64,000 nucleotides of DNA from Takashimella koratensis. Its lineage: Eukaryota > Basidiomycota > Tremellomycetes > Trichosporonales > Tetragoniomycetaceae. Below are positions 22,041-35,000 of the stretch, one piece after another. Both the position numbers and the translations under genes were made by a program. Numbering within the stretch: the first letter of the stretch is position 1; every line of letters starts with the position of its first letter. Under the pieces are notes generated by a model that saw nothing but the letters and a program-made list of their open reading frames with translations, had not been told where the DNA came from and searched no databases. Where the stretch lies: the NCBI GenBank assembly GCA_003116875.1, contig BCKT01000008.1, positions 571,204-635,203 on the forward strand, read 5' to 3'.

Positions 22041-24444
22041 CTAAATCGCTCTCCCTATATCCGAGTAAACAACAAAACCGTCAGCATGTCCATTATCCTT
22101 CAACATTGCCTCATTCTGGCCACTTCAACACTCACACTCCATACGGGGCTTCTCAACTTGCGGGGTCTCGTCGTCAAATTGGTCCGCGAAGGGGTCGTTG
22201 GGATCCAACAACCCGCCAGTCGCCTGACGTCCTTCATCATCAAACGTCTCGTAGTGCCTTGACTGCCTACGACTACTAGACCCTGCGCCTGCGCTCGCTT
22301 TAGGCTGGTTCATCGACTGGCGCCTAGACGCCGAATGAGCCTCGCGCCACTCCTCGTCCGAACTGTTGTATTCGTCCGAGTAGTCGGAGAGAGTTCCGGC
22401 GCCGTAGCTCCCGTCCTCTGAGTCGGGTCGCATCGGCGAAGGGAGGTACGGGGCGCGTCCGGCGCCGCTGCCACCACGAGCCGAGATCGGAGCCGCAAAG
22501 TCCAAGTCGGCGAGGTCCGGGTGGGCAGAGGCAGTCGGTGGAGCCGGAGCTTGGCGGGTAGATCGCTGAGCACGGCGGACAGACTCGCGTTTCTGCGCTT
22601 CCTGCATACGCTGCAGTTCGCCAGTACGGTCGGCTTCAAGGCGCTGAGCGTCGAGTCGGCGCTGCAGCGCGTCAACAGCAGCAGGAGTCGAAGGGTCAGG
22701 GTGCTCTTCGCCCTCCGAGTCAGAGTCGAGCGCCGCGGGCTTGGACAACTGCGAGGGGGTCAGCATAGTCAATCATGATAGAGTAAGGGATCTGACAAAA
22801 GGTGAGATTCTCCGACTCACCCTGTCGTAGAGCTGAATCGCCTCGACAATCTTTTCATTCGCATCGAGAAGCGTCCCAACGTACTCCTCATCCGTAACCA
22901 ACTGGACGTATCGAATGATCACTCTGCGCGCCGCCTTGGCCTTGTCGAGGTTCTCCTGTACCTTGGGGCTTTCCGTGACGTTTTCATATTCACGGTTGAT
23001 ATGCCTACAGGCATTGACGAGGTTGTTTGCTGACTGAATCGCATTGGCGACGGAAACCATGATCTGTGGTTTTTCTTTGATAAAGTCAAACTTGGGCCTC
23101 TGAGGCTGTTTGGCTGCAGGTTGACGAGAGGCTGCGGGACGTTTACGAGCTTCTTCTTTAGCTTTGGCGCGTCGTTCGGCTTCTTCCTCGGCTTCGCGAC
23201 GACGGCGAGCCTCAATGTTGGCCATGTCCTGTTTACGCTTGAGTTCGCGCTCTCGGCGCTCGAGCTCGGCTTCACGCTGCTCCACGGCGATACGGGACTC
23301 GCGCTGTCGCTTCCGCTCCTCGGCGTCGGCCTTGGCAGCAGCCAGGTCGGCGTAGGTGTCGGGCCCACGGTGACCAGGTGCCGGCTCCCAGCTGTGGTTG
23401 TAGAGGTCGTCGGTCTCGGTGAACCCACCACGCGATGCGGTGCCGGATCCCACAGTCCCCGGCGGGTCCTTGTGTGCAGGCATCGAAGAGGGCTTGAAAG
23501 GAGTCAGCGGGAAAGTTCATTTTCACCGATGAAAACAGGTGAGACTTGCCTTCTTCACGTTGGGACCAGCACCGCCATACTGTCGGTACAAACCGGCGAC
23601 GTGCTGCATCCGAGGTTCATCCTGACGAAGGGAAATGTCAGTATGCATCCTGCTTGGTGGAACTGCGGGCAAGCACTCACGACATATTGGATTGACCACG
23701 CGTGGAATACGAGGATCATCCGTTTCTTGACTTTCGGGTCGAGCAGGTTCTGAAAGCGAAGCATGTCATCAGCACGAACCTTGTACCCTACGCCCTCGAG
23801 CGAGGGTTACTCTGGCTCATCGTTCAAGGACAGACAAGGGCCCAAGGGATCTAAGGGAATGGAAAGAGAGAAGGGAGTCACTCACGTCCTGAGCCATCTC
23901 CTTGAGACGGTCCATGAGCTGCTGGTTGGCCCAGTTGACTTGGAACCCCTTGGATGCGTTCTCGGTCAAGGCGCGAAGGATGACGAGAGCCCGGAGCTGG
24001 CGATGGACGTTGCCGTACTTGAGCTTTTTACGAATCGCCCTTGCTGCTTCCTGTCCTGGGTCAGCGAGATCATGGGGCGGTCAAGTCATGGATGGAGTGA
24101 GGATGTAGGTGGTTGCGATGGCTTATCTCTACACGAGCACGGGTGCCGTTGACGAGGTACAGGAGGACAAGAAGAGAGATAGGAGCACAACGATAGACAA
24201 ATTCAAAGGAGATACAACCGTCTACACCCGCTGAAACCAATGTAAATGTACTCACAGTGGTCCCCTGATGTCCTTGGAGGTTGATACTCTCGACCAGTTC
24301 TGGGATTCCATCGAGACTGAGCTCTTCGTACCTATCGGAAGAGAGGACTTCGACCCAATCTGTGATGGACGAATGGGGTTTCTCGCCGCTGAACGAGTCG
24401 ACAAAGGACATGCCCGTCTTGATGAATTGGCCGGCTTTGGACAT
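22041..24444 (-). CDS. LSB5: Lsb5-like VHS-GAT adaptor protein
   Basis: Cytosolic adaptor linking ubiquitin/Arf signals to actin-based endocytosis. The VHS domain runs from MSKAGQFIKTGMSFVDSFSG through SITDWVEVLSSDRYEEL, ESINLQGHQGT, EAARAIRKKLKYGNVHRQLR and ALVILRALTENASKGF to NLLDPKVKKRMILVFHAW. A charged coiled coil follows (about 23130-23330, Glu/Arg/Ala repeats). The GAT domain lies near 23100-22810 (FIKEKPQIMVSVANAIQSAN, NLVNACRHIN, LLDANEKIVEAIQLYDR). The C-terminus is acidic and Ser-rich, with a DPNDPFADQF motif of the EH/clathrin-adaptor type. Reading through the last donor gives MECEC and a stop. Splicing gtgagt (22135) to an acceptor at 22055 gives MEWRAI with tag at 22041-22043; I prefer this because family members commonly end in a similar Trp motif. 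Confidence 0.85.
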
Positions 24445-24934
24445 GGCGGCGGAGGTGAGGGGTGGGTGAAGATGAGGATGTGAGAGGAAGGGTGGTTGTG
24501 GTTTGTGGTTGAGATGGGATGGGGAAGAGGGGAGAGTGAGGGTTAAGAAGGGGAGGGATGGATGGATGATGGATGGATGATGCTGTCCAGACGGTGCCCC
24601 CGGTGACTAGTGACAGCTGATACGGACCCGAGCTGGTCCGGTGTGTGTGTGTGTGTGTGTGTGTATTAGGAAATAGCGCAAGGAAATGGAATCAAATGGC
24701 CGCGGATATGGCCTCGGCTTAGCGGATATTACAATCACTTGCTACTTGCCCAGATCGGCAATTACCCTTTAAACCAAATCGGATACGTCATTGTAGATCT
24801 GCTCAGATACAATGACCTGTAATAATCAATCACTCCCTCCCCCTTCTGCCTTGGTTGATAACGCTCCCATGGGTTATTGACAAATCCATGTTTTCGTCGA
24901 CTTGGAGTCTGCAACTTGAACCGCATTCACTACC
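24445..24934. promoter_or_regulatory. Divergent promoter region, LSB5 / YAF9
   Basis: 490 bp between divergent starts, including a 24-bp GT dinucleotide repeat (24641-24664). A fairly A/T-rich stretch lies at 24665-24830. No TATA element is obvious. Confidence 0.45.
24641..24664 (+). repeat. GT dinucleotide microsatellite (12 units)
   Basis: An uninterrupted (gt)12 in the LSB5/YAF9 upstream region. Such alternating purine-pyrimidine DNA can adopt Z-form; here it is only noted as sequence. Confidence 0.95.
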
Positions 24935-26592
24935 ATGGCATCCACAGAGCGATTAAAGGTGCGCATCTCAACCTCCATGTCTTCCCCTCTCCGCGACACC
25001 ACACTGACCTCAAACCACAGGGCATCCTCGTCCATCGCCCTATCATCTACGGCTCTCAGGCCCGTCTCCTCACCGAAGAAGAGAAAGCCACCGCGCCTCC
25101 AGGTCGTGCGTTCATCTCTCCTTCACCCCCTTTGCCAATCTCTCACTTCCAACATTCATCGCCAATCTATGCTTCCATTAGTAAACTCACCACTACCTCA
25201 GACACCCACCGATGGACCATCTTCTTCACCTCGGCGACCTCGCCACCACCAGAAACCCCACTTTCAGCCTTGTCGTCAACCAACCCCCCGCCAATCGATA
25301 TGAACTACCTCCCTGGTGGTGCTGACGACTTGACATATCTCATCAAGCGAGTGACATTTAGACTCCACGATACATACACAAACCCCAACCGAGGTTAGTT
25401 GGATTCCGCTCAGAGATCTGCCTTGACAACTTTAACTGGCTCTCGCTTTCCAACAAGATTGGGTGCAAGGCAACAGTCGTACTAACTCTACCCGCTTCCC
25501 ATAGTGTGCGACCGGCCACCGTACCAGGTCACCGAGACGGGATGGGGAGAGTTTATCGTTCAAATAAAGATCAACTTCATCCCCGAGGCTGGGGAAAAGC
25601 CCCTCTCCCTTGCGCACGGTATCAAACTGCACCATTGGGGTGCACCTATCGAGGCTTCTGTTCCGTCAACTCCGTCAGCCGCGGCACTCACCGCTCCAGT
25701 TGGGGAAGGCGGCACCAGCGCGGCAGCACCGACTGCAGATGCGACTGCTGCTTCGACACCGGCACCGGATTCGACCGCTCCGCCAACGGACGAGGCGAAG
25801 CCAGACGTTGCAAAAGATGGAGAGGTGATCAAAGTGGATGATGGGGAGTCACAAATGGAGAAGAAAGAGGAGTCTGCCGTTGAGGGAGCCGATGGTGCCG
25901 TTTCGGGTCCCGCGGAAGCCTCGTCCTCAACCACTGGAACGGACAACCCTGCCGGTCCCGTATCGATCGCGAGCACGTTACCTGTTCACGCGTGGCAATA
26001 CGACGAAATGATCTTCTCCGACCCTCCTACTGCTTTCCTCAACATCCTGAACGAGAACCCACCGACGCCTCTGCCCTCGCGTAACCGCCGACCTCGGGAC
26101 CAGCGTGAAGACTCGGAGCTACGAGGCGGTGCCAAGGGGAAAAAGGCGAAACCTGCGACTGCGGTGGGATTTGATCCTCGGACCCGGTCGGCAGATCCGA
26201 AGAGTCACACCCCAGCGCCAGTAGGGACACCAGCTCGGGACGGATCAGTAGCGGCAACTGCAGCAACTGCGACGCCGGCACCCACGGGACCCGTCGGAAT
26301 CCCAGGAGAACCAGGGAGCGCAGATGTCCCATTGGAGTTTTCACAGGAGATGGAGAAGAGCGAGTGGAATAGGCTAAACGACGTGAGAATCGCTATCGTC
26401 GAGCAAATGGATAAGTGGAGGTGAGTTCTACGTTCTGGTTCCCTTTGTCACGCGTGGACTGGAGGGGCGGGGGTATTGGGCGGAAGAGGAAGAGGTAGAG
26501 TCGAGAATGAAGCTGACTGCTATGATTGCAGGGAGAGGCTGATTCGAAGAGAAAAGGAGCTGTCCAAGCTCAAAGAGGAGATGTCAGCCTAG
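24935..26592 (+). CDS. YAF9: YEATS-domain protein Yaf9 (GAS41)
   Basis: Histone acyl-lysine reader shared by the SWR1 H2A.Z-loading complex and the NuA4 acetyltransferase. Exon 1 (MASTERLK) joins [20 protein letters not shown], a second exon ending EKATAPP, and a third with [12 protein letters not shown]. The YEATS core continues with [20 protein letters not shown], then [20 protein letters not shown] and [20 protein letters not shown] followed by KLHHWG; the GWGE/W pocket region is intact. An insertion [20 protein letters not shown] sits in the loop after the second strand. After the domain comes a long Ala/Pro/Thr-rich and acidic linker (about 25660-26320). The C-terminal coiled coil ([20 protein letters not shown], then [18 protein letters not shown]) is the usual complex-binding helix. 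The stop is tag 26590-26592. Confidence 0.93.
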
Positions 26593-29013
26593 CTGTTGGG
26601 TTGGAGAAGGAATCTTTCCGTTCCGATCTGGGCTTGGATCGCTCGACGGTTGATTGTCCGGTTCCTTGGACGCGGGGCTAGTCGGCCTCGGAGGCGGCCT
26701 ATGTTGTATGCATTCGAGCAAGAGTCGAGATGACCAAAGCTGCGAGTTTAACCTGCGAGTGCTATGGAGGAACGTCCAGGTCAAGGTCACGCTTACGACT
26801 GATGACTCATAGTAGCTCGTGCCGCATCCTCTGAGTCTAGCCGGATCTGTATCCGAGACCACATGGGTGTCGATGACTCGGAAGCAGCCTGGCGAGTTTC
26901 AGGTTCTAGTCGGAGCAGAGGAGTCTTGCAGGCCAGCATGCTAGGGAGGAGAAATTTGGTGGAAGAAGTGGAAACTACATACATGTACCCGTAGTAGGTG
27001 GTAAGGGTTCAGACAAGCATGGTGCACTGTGCGCAGGGCAGATACCGTAGTGCAGGGTGGTTTCGAACCGCCCAGTGCGTTGTGTGCTTCTGCTCTCGAT
27101 CGCTCGCTTCCACAGTCCTTTCAGTCCACACCTTGCCCTAGCGCCAAGGCAAATACAGTACAGTATCATCGTGGCTACCCAATCCCATGCCTCTTCTGTT
27201 GCTTCCAGCACTAGCCCGCGCACAGTGCGTGGGCATTGGCATTAGCATGAGCGGGGGCGGAGGCGTGGGCGTGTGGGAATTTGAAACAATCAAAGCCCAC
27301 AAAGCTGACAAGCGAAAACCGAGGAGGAAAATTATCCTGTGATTCCGCAAAGGAGAGAAGAAATCGTCAAGGAAAGGGGGGAAAAAAAATGCTGAGATCC
27401 CTAGGAGACAGAGAGACGAGCTTTCGTCATTGGCGTTCAAAGTTGTCGTAAGCCAGGGACAAGGAGGTCGATGTACCCAGTGGTTACGAGTCAAAGGAGA
27501 GTGGGAATCGATCATGGCTTGGTGCGTATGGCAGGCAGCACGCGGAAATTTCGGAGTTGGGGTGGGAACGGTTAGCGTTGTTGAAACGTCCAGCGGCTGA
27601 AAAGAGGACAAGCCCAGTTTTCAGCCTGTTCTGTGTCGAGGTCAAGGGACGACAAGGAGTAACCTGCTCTCTCGAGTTACCCCGCGCTATGACCGCGTTC
27701 ACGAGCGTGTCAACAATCGCAGCACGTTTTTCTCTCTTTTGTTTACAGCGCAAAGCACCATTTACGACAACCCAGTGACAAACCCGATCTCATTCTCTGC
27801 AGATCTCTGTGTTGTTTATGCACCCAAGTTGAACGACGTTCATGCCAACCGAGCGCACCGTAGTGGACTACTGCATTGAGAAAGATCAGAGGAAGAAGGA
27901 AAAAGAGAGTTCTGTCGATCTCATGCGCTTGAAAGAAGACATGTCGCGTTGGATGGGCAGCGAGGGTCGTTACGCACTGGGCTTGAGCTTGGGCGCTTGA
28001 GCCTGGGACCTGCACAAATAAAAAGTCAGGGTCCGAAAGGCGAACGAGAGTTTGGACCTCTACTTTAGGGGATCCTGAAAATAAAGCCTCCCGGAGAACG
28101 AACGCGCGAACTAGGTCCCGACGCCGCTTCGCCCATTTAGGCAGGTACAACCAGAGTTTATCTCTTTTCCCACCCTCCACCCCCGTCCCTCCCCTGCTCA
28201 GCCCGCACAAGCAGACCAGACCACGGGTAAGGTGTTACGAATAGGCCAGGGTTTGCATTACAGACTTGGTAAAGTGTTAACTGACGCGCATGGGTCCGTT
28301 CGGTCCTCTTCACCGCTGACCAGGACAGCAGCGGCAAACAGCCAGTAGTCTACGAGAGCGCCAAACCTCCCCCCTCCCCCCCCCTGGTGTCGCATCGATC
28401 GCAGACAGGGGTTTGGGTAAAAGCCAGGTAGATACTGTAATAGAGTCGAAAAAAGGCCCCGATAGAGGGCACGAGGGCAGGGGGTCAAGTGGTCCAGCGC
28501 GCAAGCGGGCAAGTTGGCAGAGAGGGAGGGTGAGGAAGAATACAATGGGATTAGAAATGCATACAGTCTGGCCCTAGAGTTCTATTGTCTGTATCCCCTC
28601 GTCCCTAGCCCCCCCACCCCCCACCGCCGGTGGTTTGCTGGTACGGTACGCTCGCAGCGCAGCCATCGCCAGGCATAGAGGCCAGCTCAAACGCCCCCTT
28701 GTTTTCTTTTCTCGTATTGTCTCGGCCCGTGGCGCTCACGCGCCGACCTCTTACGCCTTACGCTTCACACCCCCGCTTCCACCCCCGCCCTCCTACGCCC
28801 ACGCCCACGCCCACGGCCATCACCCAACCGACCTCCCTCTACTGCGCCTCCCCGACCTGGGACCTCTTGTGGGCGAAATACACCAAGTTTTACTACTCTG
28901 GCTCGAGAACAAAGAAGTGGACAGACGACCTCAACTTGTTTCATCAACAACGAACCAACGGACCCGGTCACGCTTTCAACAAACAAAGAAATCGACAAGG
29001 ACAAGGAAGGATA

Positions 29014-29061
<48 letters not shown>

Positions 29062-32003
29062 CGGACCGATACAACGCAACGCATCTCGGCTTAGATTTCG
29101 ATAGAGATAAACGACCAAAACGACCATCAACTGTATCCTGGCTATCCTTTTGTTTTCCACCTATTCTCATTGCATTCTTGAAACATCGCCTCGACGCACG
29201 GACCCTCCTCAACCTCTCTGTCCCTTCCGACTCGACCAATCGCGCGAGCTCGGCTCCCCCAGCTGTTCACCTCACCGTCTCTACTCGATATCGCCAAGGC
29301 CGCGCAAGCAATACCGACCAGTGACGCGAAGAGAAGCAAAGGTATCAATACCCTTAAACTTCTCTTTCCACGAGTTTCATCGAAGATCAGAATCGACAAA
29401 ACGCCTTTTGGTCGGTTTCTAGATCTCCCCCGTCTTTTGGCTCTCGTGGTTGTTCCTCGCCCCTCGCCCCTTGCGCTTGGTCGAATTGACTGAGGAATTC
29501 GAAACACCACGCGGGACTCGACACGAGGGACCCACGGCCATCCGGTATCACCCCTTGACGAGTGGTATCCTCCTCTCCTCTCGTTTTCCTCCCCACTCCC
29601 CCATCCCGTCCTCCCTCGCCACCACCCTCAATCCGAGCCGGACGCCCGTGCCTCGCGCTTCGAGCTGAGTGACAAACAGGGGCGGCCCGAGCGACGCCAG
29701 GGCGACCAAACGACTGCTCTGACGCAAGGGCACCGCCGCTGAGCTAGGTTCACGCCCGTTAAGTGCAAAGCAGAAGCAGAAGTAGACGCAGACAAAAGGC
29801 GTAGACGGAGAAGGAGAAGAAGAGGGACACAAGGGCCAGAGCGAGCAGACGAGCAGACGAGCGGACGAAGAGAGACGAATAGAGGTAGCAGAGTTTAGCT
29901 CTTTTGGGTCTGGCTGGAATCGGGACCTGCGTTTGGATCTTGACCGAGCGAGTAAAAGCGTGAGCTCAAGGTGATAAACGTCAGCAAAGTAGGTACAGGC
30001 ATACCAAGGACGACGTCCTGTACTGCACCGACTACAGCGATTGCATCGACTGCATCGAACGAGACCGACCGACCCAGGCGGTTGTGGAACAACAACACTC
30101 TGAATCGTTTCAACGACGACGAACATACCTCGTCGTCTTGGTCTGTCGGACCTATCTCCTCTCCCCGACCCTTCTCTCGCGCCGACCCCTTGCTCTCTCT
30201 CTCTCTCCCTCTCTCCCCCTCCCTCACGACGCCACGGGCCTCGACCCCAGCTGGACGTTTCATCACGCCAAAACCAGCAACGAGGCGTTGTCGCCATCAA
30301 CAAGCACGAGCGACTCGCACGGATCAACCCATCAACCCATCAATCAACCCATCGACAGTCTTTTCACCACTCGGACCCCAAATCGAGGTAGAATCAACAG
30401 TCACCCTGTCCCCTCCCTTATCCTCGTCGCAACGGCCATCATCGACTGCGCCGTCACCACGCCGACCCCCACCCACACTTTCCACCCTCCCTTTGGTCCA
30501 TCAGCCTCGACCAATTACCGGCCGAGCCACAGCTAGACGCACTATTTGGCTCGCCGCCGGCGCTACCGAGAAGTACGAACAACACCAGGGCGTTTGCGTT
30601 GATTACTGACTGTTGATTGTTGATTGGCTTTGATTGGCTTGACTCGTGAGTGCTCGCCTCGTCGTGTGCTCCTTGCTACGCTCGACCCTCTGTCCTATCC
30701 TCAATCCACCAATCTCCCTCGCTCGTCCCCTGATCCTCCCCGCCCCTCTGCCAATCCCCAATCACCCCCTCCTCCTATCCTCCCGCCCTCTCCGTCCAGC
30801 CCAGCCCTCCCTCGGCTACCTTCTCCCTCCTCACTCTTTCCTCTACCACCGTCCCCCCTCCCCTACCCTCCCCTCCCCTCCTCGTCTCTTCTATCCGACG
30901 CTGCCTTCTTCTTTGTTTCAACATCCACCTATTACAGCTTGCTGACCTACCTTGTCCTCTTCCACTCTCTTCGCCGCTCACTCGCTCTGTCGTCCTCTCT
31001 CACCCACCGAACATTCACTTAAACCCGCACCGTCTCTCTCAACGACCAAAATCCATCCTTGGGCACTTTCACTACTATCGCACATTCCTGTCGGCCACTT
31101 CTCGAATTCACGACCGTCACCTCCGCCTTCCGTCCTCGTCTCCAACATATCAACCGACCCTCATCGCATTGCCTTCACCCTCGTCATTTCCTGCCTCGTT
31201 TCCCCGCTACCCGCTACCCGCTATCTCGTCGCTCCCTTGGCGCTAATCACATCTAGACACGTACGTCCCTACCTCCCTTCCACTAATCCCGTCCCGTCTT
31301 TACGGACCGGAAGCGCAGCGAAGAGCACCCTTGCTGACCTTGAGTTACCACCATCTTCATAACTTCTCTTTCCCTAACTCCTCTCGCCGGTCCTCGGCTC
31401 TCTCGCTATGCCCATCCATCCGACCATTCACTCACCTACCGACCTCCCTTCGATCACTGCCTGCCGCTGATGCACCGGCTTCAACGGGTCCCCTTTCATC
31501 GCCATCGCCTACCGCTTGTCCTCCTTGTCGTACTCCACTCCTGCTCCTGCCCACTCATCAACGCTACCGATACCACGTTCTGGCTCATTCGCCCTGTCAC
31601 TCCCTCATGCTCACGCTCCACTTGGTTGCTCTCTGTGCCCTCGCTTCGTATCACCGGAATTCCGAACGGTCGTGTCCGTGACCCCGAAACCGCGCTCAAC
31701 GGTCCTTTCCCTCCTGTACCCTCCCTCTCTCTCCTCTCCCTGTCCCCGCCTACTCCTCCCCTCCCCGTCTCTCCCTCCTTGACAATAACAGCTCCTTTCC
31801 TTTGTCAGGCGCCCCTCTCCCTCTCCCTATCGCCGCTCGGATCCACCGCGTCTCTCCTCCCTCGCTACCTGATCCCCCAACCAGGCAGCGAAACAACAAA
31901 ACAATAATTCTCAAACGACCTCGCACTCTTTTCTTCCCCTCCATCTCGCCATCAACACCGTTTTTGGCGCTGAACTTGAACCCATTCCATTTATCCATCC
32001 ACC
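26593..32003. other. 5.4-kb gene-poor region upstream of CDC24
   Basis: No open reading frame here resembles a protein I know, and none is supported by splice-linked neighbours. The first 2 kb (26593-28600) is mixed sequence of moderate GC. From about 28630 the plus strand becomes strongly pyrimidine-rich, with a 50-bp ACGC repeat at 29013-29062 and long C/T runs at 30180-30240 and 30650-31990, continuing to the CDC24 start. The pattern suits a very long 5' leader and regulatory region of CDC24, perhaps with leader introns. An unrecognised lineage-specific or non-coding transcript is also possible. Confidence 0.5.
29013..29062 (+). repeat. ACGC tetranucleotide repeat
   Basis: About twelve uninterrupted acgc units in the region upstream of CDC24. 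Open frames through it read as a His-Ala-Arg-Thr repeat, which I regard as an artefact of the repeat. Confidence 0.95.
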
Positions 32004-35000
32004 ATGTCCATCTCACGCAGACGCGTCGGCTCGGTGAGCCAGCGTAACGACTCGCCGCTACCCCCGCTCGACATTCAGTCTATCCAGATGCCATCCAACC
32101 CGTAAGTCTGCCCTTCAGCAACCATCCCATCACACACAGAACACCGCTTTGCAGTCACCCAACTAACCCCACCTGCAGTCAAAATTCCCTCGCGCTCAAG
32201 ACAGCAGCGCTTTCATCTACAAAATCGCTGTTTCAGATGGCAACCAGCCTCCGAAAACGGTTACGGAATGTTGAAGATTTCTCACCATTCCTCGGTAAGT
32301 CTCTGCTGGGCCTGGCGTCGTTGATCCATGCTTATCACTCCTTTCAGAGCTACCAATCGGCGACTCACTCGACGTCGTCTCGCATATGTGTCACGTCTTC
32401 CGCCTCGGTTCCCCCTTGTGTCACCTCTTCAACCTCCTCATCCCATCATTCGTCACCCCCTCCTCCGCACTCTACGCCAACCTCCCGGCTCCCCGGCAAA
32501 TCGAGTACGACATGCCTGCATTTGTCGACTCGCCTACTGGTGTACGGAATTGGGCAAAACAGGATGGAAACGCTAAAACTTGCCAAAAATACATTGCAAT
32601 GTTCTGTATGGCAATGAAGCAACGACGGGAGGAAGGTCGATGGCCTCAGGAGATCTGGGCACTGCACGAGTTGTGGGGGAAGAGTAAAGGTGATGAGATT
32701 GAGGCGTACGACTCGAGCGGTTTGATGAAGGTGCTCCAGACGATCGAGCTCATCCTCGACCATCTGCCTGAGACCGCCATGTCGCCTACGTCGCCCTCAA
32801 CACCATACACTGCTTCGTCGTCTGGCCATGCTTTTGGCTCAATGGCCATGTCTTCGATCCGATCTCGGCAATCATACGACCTTCCCTTCTCCATGGGCGG
32901 CCACGGACCCGGTTCTACCGCTGTTGCCAACATGGCCGCAACGATGAACGGCGGCGTCCACGTCGACCACGAGTCGGGAGCGTCGTCGTCAAGCGCCTCG
33001 TTACCGAGCGTACAGGCGCTGATGAACTCGGCACCTGAGATGCAGCGCGGCTTCTCCTCCCAAGCTAGCGCAGACGCCAACGCCTTCAAATCAGTCGAAG
33101 AGCTCGTCGCAAGTGAACGATCCTACGTTCAAGAACTCGAGATCCTCGAACGCTGCTCGGTCGAGATCCTCCAGGCCGAACTCGTCTCTGCCGAAACAGT
33201 TTACTCAATGTTCTCCAACTTGAGCAAGATTCTTGATTTCCAGAGAAAGTTCTTGATCAAGCTTGAGACGGAGTATGAGCCTATTGAGGAAGGGCGAGGA
33301 GCGAGGGCTTGGGCAGAAGGGAGGTGGGGGAGACCTTTTGTTGATATGGAGAAGGAGTTTGAGTGTTATGGACCATACTGCGCAAATTACCTCGACGCGA
33401 CTCGGGTCATCAACGAGTACATGGTCAACTTGATGGTAAGTGGGATGTCAGCGCGGTTTGGGACGAGGCTGATCGTCTGGGCAGATTGGGCAAGAGCTTC
33501 CCGCGTCCGAGCGACCATGTCTCCACCCGGAGCGCGAGCTGCAAGCGTTCATGATCAAGCCGATCCAGCGCATCACCAAGTACGGTCTGCTCCTTGACGC
33601 CGTCTTGCATGCGACGGCCAAGCACGACTACGCTTTCCGATCCGAGCTCGAGGACGGTCTCGCCGCTGTCCGCCGAATTGCCGCCGACATTAATGAGACG
33701 ACCGCGTTCAAAGCCAAGCAGGCAACGGTTCGTGAGCTCGTCGAGCGTGTCGATGATTGGAAGGGTCACGACTGGGAGAAATTCGGCGATCTTCACCTTG
33801 ACGACCAGTTTACCGTCTCCAAGGCCGATACACCGCGCGAATACCACGTGTTCTTGTTTGAGAAGATGATGCTGTGTTGCAAGGAGATTGCACCGGAGAA
33901 GAAGACAAAGACGAGCAAGAATACGAGCATGCTGCGTAAGGACAAGGGCACGAGCAAAGCCGGTGCGACGTCGACAAAGCCTCGATTGGCGCTCAAGGGC
34001 CGCATCTTCGTTTCCAACATTACCAACGCGTTGATCCTTCCACCGATGCCGAGCGACTCGAGCCCGCAACCCCGAGTGCAGATCATTTGGACGGTTCCAT
34101 CAAAGTCCGGCGACGCCGAGCAAGACATGGAGGATTCGTTCGTGATGATTGGCAGGTCGGACGACCAGATGAAGAAGTGGTCCGACAAGGTGATGGAGCT
34201 CGCCAACGCGGAGCGAAAGAAGCAGGACGAGCGGTATGAGCGGGCCCGAGCAAATGGCCGGTTCTCGGACCAGAACGGCTCTACGGGCAAGTACTGGGCT
34301 CAGTCGACCTTTGCGCCTCCGACACCGGCAACAGAGCAGCCACCGTTCCAGTTCCCGCCGGTCCCGACACCGACGACGGGGATGCTCAATCAGAGCCAGT
34401 TTGGTGTCGACGACGACGACGAAAATGGGCCGGGTACGAGGAGCGGACGGGTCACCCCCAGCTCGTCGGCGACCTATTCCCAGCAAGGCCATATGTCAGG
34501 CGTGCCTGGTGTCACGGCCAGTGGGCGGCGAGTCCAGAGCCAGCAGTCGATCCCGCCGATGCACCAGGCCGAGCTCCGAGCGCGGGCCATGACCGAAGAC
34601 CAGTTCGGACCCAGCATGACCCAGTGGAGGAGCCAACAGCCCGTCCCCGCGATGCCGCCACCTCCGCCGCCCCTTTCGCGCCTCATGTCCGGCGCGTCGA
34701 TGATGTCCAACAACTCGGACGCGTCGTATGGTCGTACGATCCGGAACCATTCAGCCGCTGCTGCGTACGGAGGAAACGGCGGTTACGACTCGCCCTCAAG
34801 CTCGACGACACCGCAGGGTTTCGAGGACGAGAACGGGTACGACCTCGCGCCTGTCAGTGCCCCGGGGACGGACGGGATGCCAGGGATCCCAAGGTTCTCG
34901 TCAGCAAGGGGGATGACACGCGCGCCCTCGCACGGTGTCACGGGGACAGTACCGTACCCTCTCGCGCCGCAACTTCGGTCCCGCTCGGCCTCGTCGCCAA

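Noticed and set aside
26984..27090. A ggtttcgaacc segment resembling a tRNA T-arm loop
   Set aside because: The flanking bases do not form a 5-bp T stem on either strand, and no matching acceptor, D or anticodon arm could be drawn around it.
27138..28210. Minus-strand open frames of about 155 codons between YAF9 and CDC24
   Set aside because: No similarity to any family I know and no splice-linked continuation; ordinary chance frames in GC-rich DNA.
28635..29324. Open frames of up to 229 codons with a His-Ala-Arg-Thr repeat
   Set aside because: They are produced by the ACGC tetranucleotide repeat, are open in several frames at once, and show no domain or supported splice partners.
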